From: Cryomorphaceae bacterium
GTDB lineage: Bacteria > Bacteroidota > Bacteroidia > Flavobacteriales > Schleiferiaceae
Length of the DNA stretch: 6,960 bases
Assembly (NCBI GenBank): GCA_013911625.1
Contig: JACESW010000068.1
Span: 1 to 6,960 of the forward strand
Direction of reading: 5' to 3'
Under the pieces are notes generated by a model, which saw only the letters and a program-made list of their open reading frames with translations, searched no databases and was not told the DNA's origin. A program made the position numbers and the translations under genes. Shown here piece by piece: positions 6,712 to 6,960 of this stretch (position 1 is the stretch's first letter; each line of letters begins with the position of its first letter).

Positions 6712-6960
6712 AGATGAACGGGGAGTCGAATGATTTTAATACTGGGCCTATTTGATCCTTAGCACTCAATTTAGGCGCTGAAACACCCCAATCAATACCA
6801 AGGTCAGTGTCGTTCCACAGTAAACTGCCTTCATGCTCAGGGCTGTAGGTGTCTGTGCATTTATACAAAAAGACCGTATCATTTTCCAGGGTTGCAAATC
6901 CGTGCGCAAAACCGGGCGGTATCCACAACATTTTTTTGTTTTCACCACTGAGTTCAATAC
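6701..6960 (-). CDS. rfbC: dTDP-4-dehydrorhamnose 3,5-epimerase, C-terminal part (5' end outside window)
   Basis: This is the last 85 or so residues of RfbC/RmlC. The enzyme epimerises C3 and C5 of dTDP-4-keto-6-deoxy-glucose, the third step of dTDP-L-rhamnose synthesis for surface polysaccharides. The frame is open to the right edge, so the ATG at 6931 is internal. Across it the sequence reads IELSGENKKMLWIPPGFAHG in pattern, which matches the conserved cupin strand. Further conserved blocks follow: YKCTDTYSPEHEGSLLWND, containing the Tyr region of the active site, and LSAKDQIGP, the family's LSxKD motif. The usual WNDP is WNDT here, a minor change. The family is about 180 residues, so roughly the N-terminal half, with its catalytic His, lies outside. 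The stop overlaps the start of the lytic transglycosylase gene by 11 nt. Other rhamnose genes (rfbA, rfbB, rfbD) would be expected upstream, beyond the right edge, but this cannot be seen. Confidence 0.95.
   Translation of the reverse strand, partial: IELSGENKKMLWIPPGFAHGFATLENDTVFLYKCTDTYSPEHEGSLLWNDTDLGIDWGVSAPKLSAKDQIGPVLKSFDSPFIYEK

Noticed and set aside
6929..6931. ATG as the start of a 76-residue minus-strand gene
   Set aside because: Codons upstream of it still match conserved RfbC sequence (IELSGENKK before the LWIPPGF motif), so it is an internal Met.

Overview
This window looks like a compact, ordinary chromosomal segment of a Bacteroidota bacterium, most likely of the order Flavobacteriales. 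Three things point there: a type IX secretion (T9SS) type A C-terminal sorting domain on a secreted protein, a topoisomerase IV subunit A C-terminus of the kind I associate with Bacteroidota, and start codons with no clear Shine-Dalgarno sequence. The family or genus cannot be fixed from the sequence. No horizontal-transfer marker, mobile element, CRISPR array, tRNA or rRNA is visible.

Layout. The plus strand carries the 3' part of a topoisomerase IV subunit A gene (1-666, cut by the left edge). One base later comes a secreted 531-residue 'choice-of-anchor B'-like protein with a T9SS sorting tail (668-2263). The minus strand, read right to left, carries the 3' end of dTDP-4-dehydrorhamnose 3,5-epimerase (rfbC, from the right edge to 6701). 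It is followed by a membrane-anchored lytic transglycosylase (6711-5818, overlapping rfbC by 11 nt), excinuclease subunit UvrA (5815-3002, 2 nt later) and a LOG-family nucleotide phosphoribohydrolase (2946-2260, 55 nt later). The two strands converge at 2260-2263, where the stop codons overlap.

The spacing suggests that rfbC, the transglycosylase gene and uvrA are co-transcribed, with the LOG gene probably on the same transcript. The products do not form one pathway: envelope sugar synthesis, peptidoglycan remodelling, nucleotide excision repair and nucleotide hydrolysis. The arrangement reads as a housekeeping cluster. On the plus strand, the secreted protein gene probably shares a transcript with the topoisomerase gene.

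The only non-coding stretch longer than 2 nt is 2947-3001. It holds two short inverted repeats, the larger of which runs into the LOG start codon. I found no convincing undescribed system. The points most worth checking are that hairpin, a substituted zinc-ligand position in UvrA, a periodic His-Asn/His-Asp motif in the secreted protein, and the lack of terminator space at the convergent junction.
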